From positions 248,001-312,000 of the forward strand of contig NZ_JASNJD010000003.1 of NCBI RefSeq assembly GCF_030164425.1: 64,000 bases of DNA, given 5' to 3'. Source of the DNA: Pseudodonghicola flavimaris (GTDB lineage Bacteria > Pseudomonadota > Alphaproteobacteria > Rhodobacterales > Rhodobacteraceae). Positions 63,127 to 64,000 of the stretch are shown one piece after another. A program made the translations under genes and the position numbers. The notes beneath the pieces were generated by a model. It searched no databases. It was not told where the DNA came from and was given only the letters and a program-made list of their open reading frames with translations. The stretch's first letter is position 1. Every line of letters begins with the position of its first letter.

Positions 63127-63321
63127 TCCCGCCCAGCGAAGCGAGGGCCAGGCGCCCCCGGCGGAAGGGAGGCCGCCGCGATCCGCAGAGGTGCCGTGCG
63201 ACCCGGTGCCCCTGCCCCGGCGCAGCCACATGCGCCCGTTCACGATATCCGTACATCACATCAGCGCCGCGCCCGCCCTGCCCAGAAGGCGCGCGGCCAC
63301 GCCCGGAGGAGGGACCCCCGA

Positions 63322-64000
63322 ATGACAGAAGCCGCCTATATCTACGACGCCATCCGCACCCCGCGGTCCAAGGGCAAGCCCGATGGCTCCCTGCATGAGG
63401 TCAAACCCATCGACCTCGTCACCACGCTGCTGTCCGAGATGCAGGACCGCCACGATCTCGACACCGCGCGGGTCGACGATGTGATGATGGGCTGCGTCAC
63501 CCCGGTGATGGAACAGGGCGCGGTGCTGCCCAAGATCGCGCTGCAAAAGGCCGGCTGGGACGAATCGGTCCCCGGCGCCCAGGTGAACCGCTTCTGTGCC
63601 TCCGGTCTCGACACCTTCAACACCGCCGCCGCCAAGATCGCCTCCGGCTGGGAGGACATGGTCTGCGCCGGGGGTTATGAAAGCATGAGCCGCGTGCCGA
63701 TGGGCGCCGATGGCGGCCCCTTTGCCGAGGATCCCGGCACCTCGTTCCAGACCGGGTTCGTGCCGCAGGGGATCGGCGCCGACCTGATCGCCACCCTCGG
63801 CGGCTGGAGCCGCGACGATGTCGACGCCTTCGCATTGGAAAGCCAGCGACGTGCCGCACAGGCCCGCGACGCCGGCTGGTTCGACCGCTCGGTCGTGCCG
63901 GTGCGCGACGAAAACGGCATCGCCATCCTGGAACGGGACGATTTCATCAAGCCCGATACCAACATGCAGAAGCTGGGCGGGCTGAAACCCTCCTTCGCGG
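63322..64000 (+). CDS. Acetyl-CoA acyltransferase (thiolase), 3' end cut by window edge
   Basis: The first 226 codons of a thiolase-superfamily enzyme. The N terminus (YIYDAIRTPRSKGKPDGSL) and the acyl-accepting cysteine C92 in QVNRFCASGLDTFN are typical of FadA-like biosynthetic/degradative thiolases, followed by CAGGYESMSRVPMGADGGP. It cleaves 3-ketoacyl-CoA with CoA. A trifunctional partner (3-hydroxyacyl-CoA dehydrogenase/hydratase) is usually encoded next; that would be outside the window. The ATG follows GGAGGAGGGACCCCCGA. Confidence 0.92.
   Translation, partial: MTEAAYIYDAIRTPRSKGKPDGSLHEVKPIDLVTTLLSEMQDRHDLDTARVDDVMMGCVTPVMEQGAVLPKIALQKAGWDESVPGAQVNRFCASGLDTFNTAAAKIASGWEDMVCAGGYESMSRVPMGADGGPFAEDPGTSFQTGFVPQGIGADLIATLGGWSRDDVDAFALESQRRAAQARDAGWFDRSVVPVRDENGIAILERDDFIKPDTNMQKLGGLKPSFA

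Noticed and set aside
63028-63321. Possible small RNA or tRNA gene in the gap before the thiolase.
   Set aside because: No cloverleaf or strong hairpin with T-run was found; only a promoter-like TTGACA.

Overview
The window looks like a chromosomal piece of an alphaproteobacterium of the order Rhodobacterales (Roseobacter/Rhodobacter group). This rests on very high GC with strongly G/C-biased third codon positions, a phosphatidylcholine synthase of the Pcs type, an Irr-type Fur regulator beside fabA-fabB-fabI, DUF484 beside xerC, a perfect TTGAT-N4-ATCAA Fnr-type box, and family resemblances throughout. No phage, insertion sequence, integron, CRISPR array, rRNA or tRNA was seen. Nearly everything reads as intact, densely packed chromosomal genes.

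Layout. 1-6.5 kb: the end of an anti-sigma factor, priA, transaldolase, DUF484-xerC and pcs. 6.5-16 kb: GreA-like factor, O6-methylguanine repair, a PhyH dioxygenase, irr, the fabA-fabB-fabI unsaturated fatty acid operon, a nitronate monooxygenase, a conserved cysteine-motif membrane protein, an FKBP isomerase, and a coupled hydrolase/threonine-dehydratase pair. 16-22.7 kb: a secreted RTX protein behind an Fnr-type box and overlapping palindromes, a PcaD-like protein that lacks its nucleophilic serine, an MFS exporter, a zinc alcohol dehydrogenase, an enolase-superfamily enzyme and an ArsR regulator with the cysteine spacing of persulfide sensors.

22.7-35.4 kb is the most unusual part. A minus-strand operon encodes a LysM/FecR envelope protein, a secreted protein with 15 PKD domains, and a membrane adenylate cyclase with an extracytoplasmic sensor. 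Beyond a small DUF3307 membrane protein lies an ABC-exporter-like protein whose ATPase motifs are all degenerate but which carries an apparently intact cyclic-nucleotide-binding domain. Together they may form an envelope-sensing cAMP circuit; this is inference from domains and position.

35.9-50.2 kb: GST, a YcjX-GNAT-YcjF operon, truA, a cupin, and a catabolic region (acyl-CoA dehydrogenases, amidohydrolase, feruloyl-CoA synthetase, MarR, enoyl-CoA hydratase, fumarylacetoacetate-hydrolase family, aroQ) that suggests CoA-dependent use of plant hydroxycinnamates. 50.2-55.2 kb: a TetR regulator divergent from a tightly overlapping operon of flavin monooxygenase, bile-acid-type symporter, epimerase and SDR, followed by a 3-hydroxyisobutyrate-dehydrogenase-like gene; a strong palindrome lies in the divergent promoter. 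55.4-60.1 kb: an RND pump with its adaptor, then the tiny hemP gene and a coupled upstream mini-ORF behind an iron-box-like dyad. 60.3-64 kb: fructose-1,6-bisphosphatase, a Tat-exported metallo-beta-lactamase-fold protein, phosphoglycolate phosphatase and the start of a thiolase.

A short dispersed intergenic element (GC-rich sequence, often a stem-loop, then a TATTT core and CAGA) recurs at four places. Starts were chosen by homology length, Shine-Dalgarno sequences and four-base overlaps; several genes appear to use TTG or GTG.
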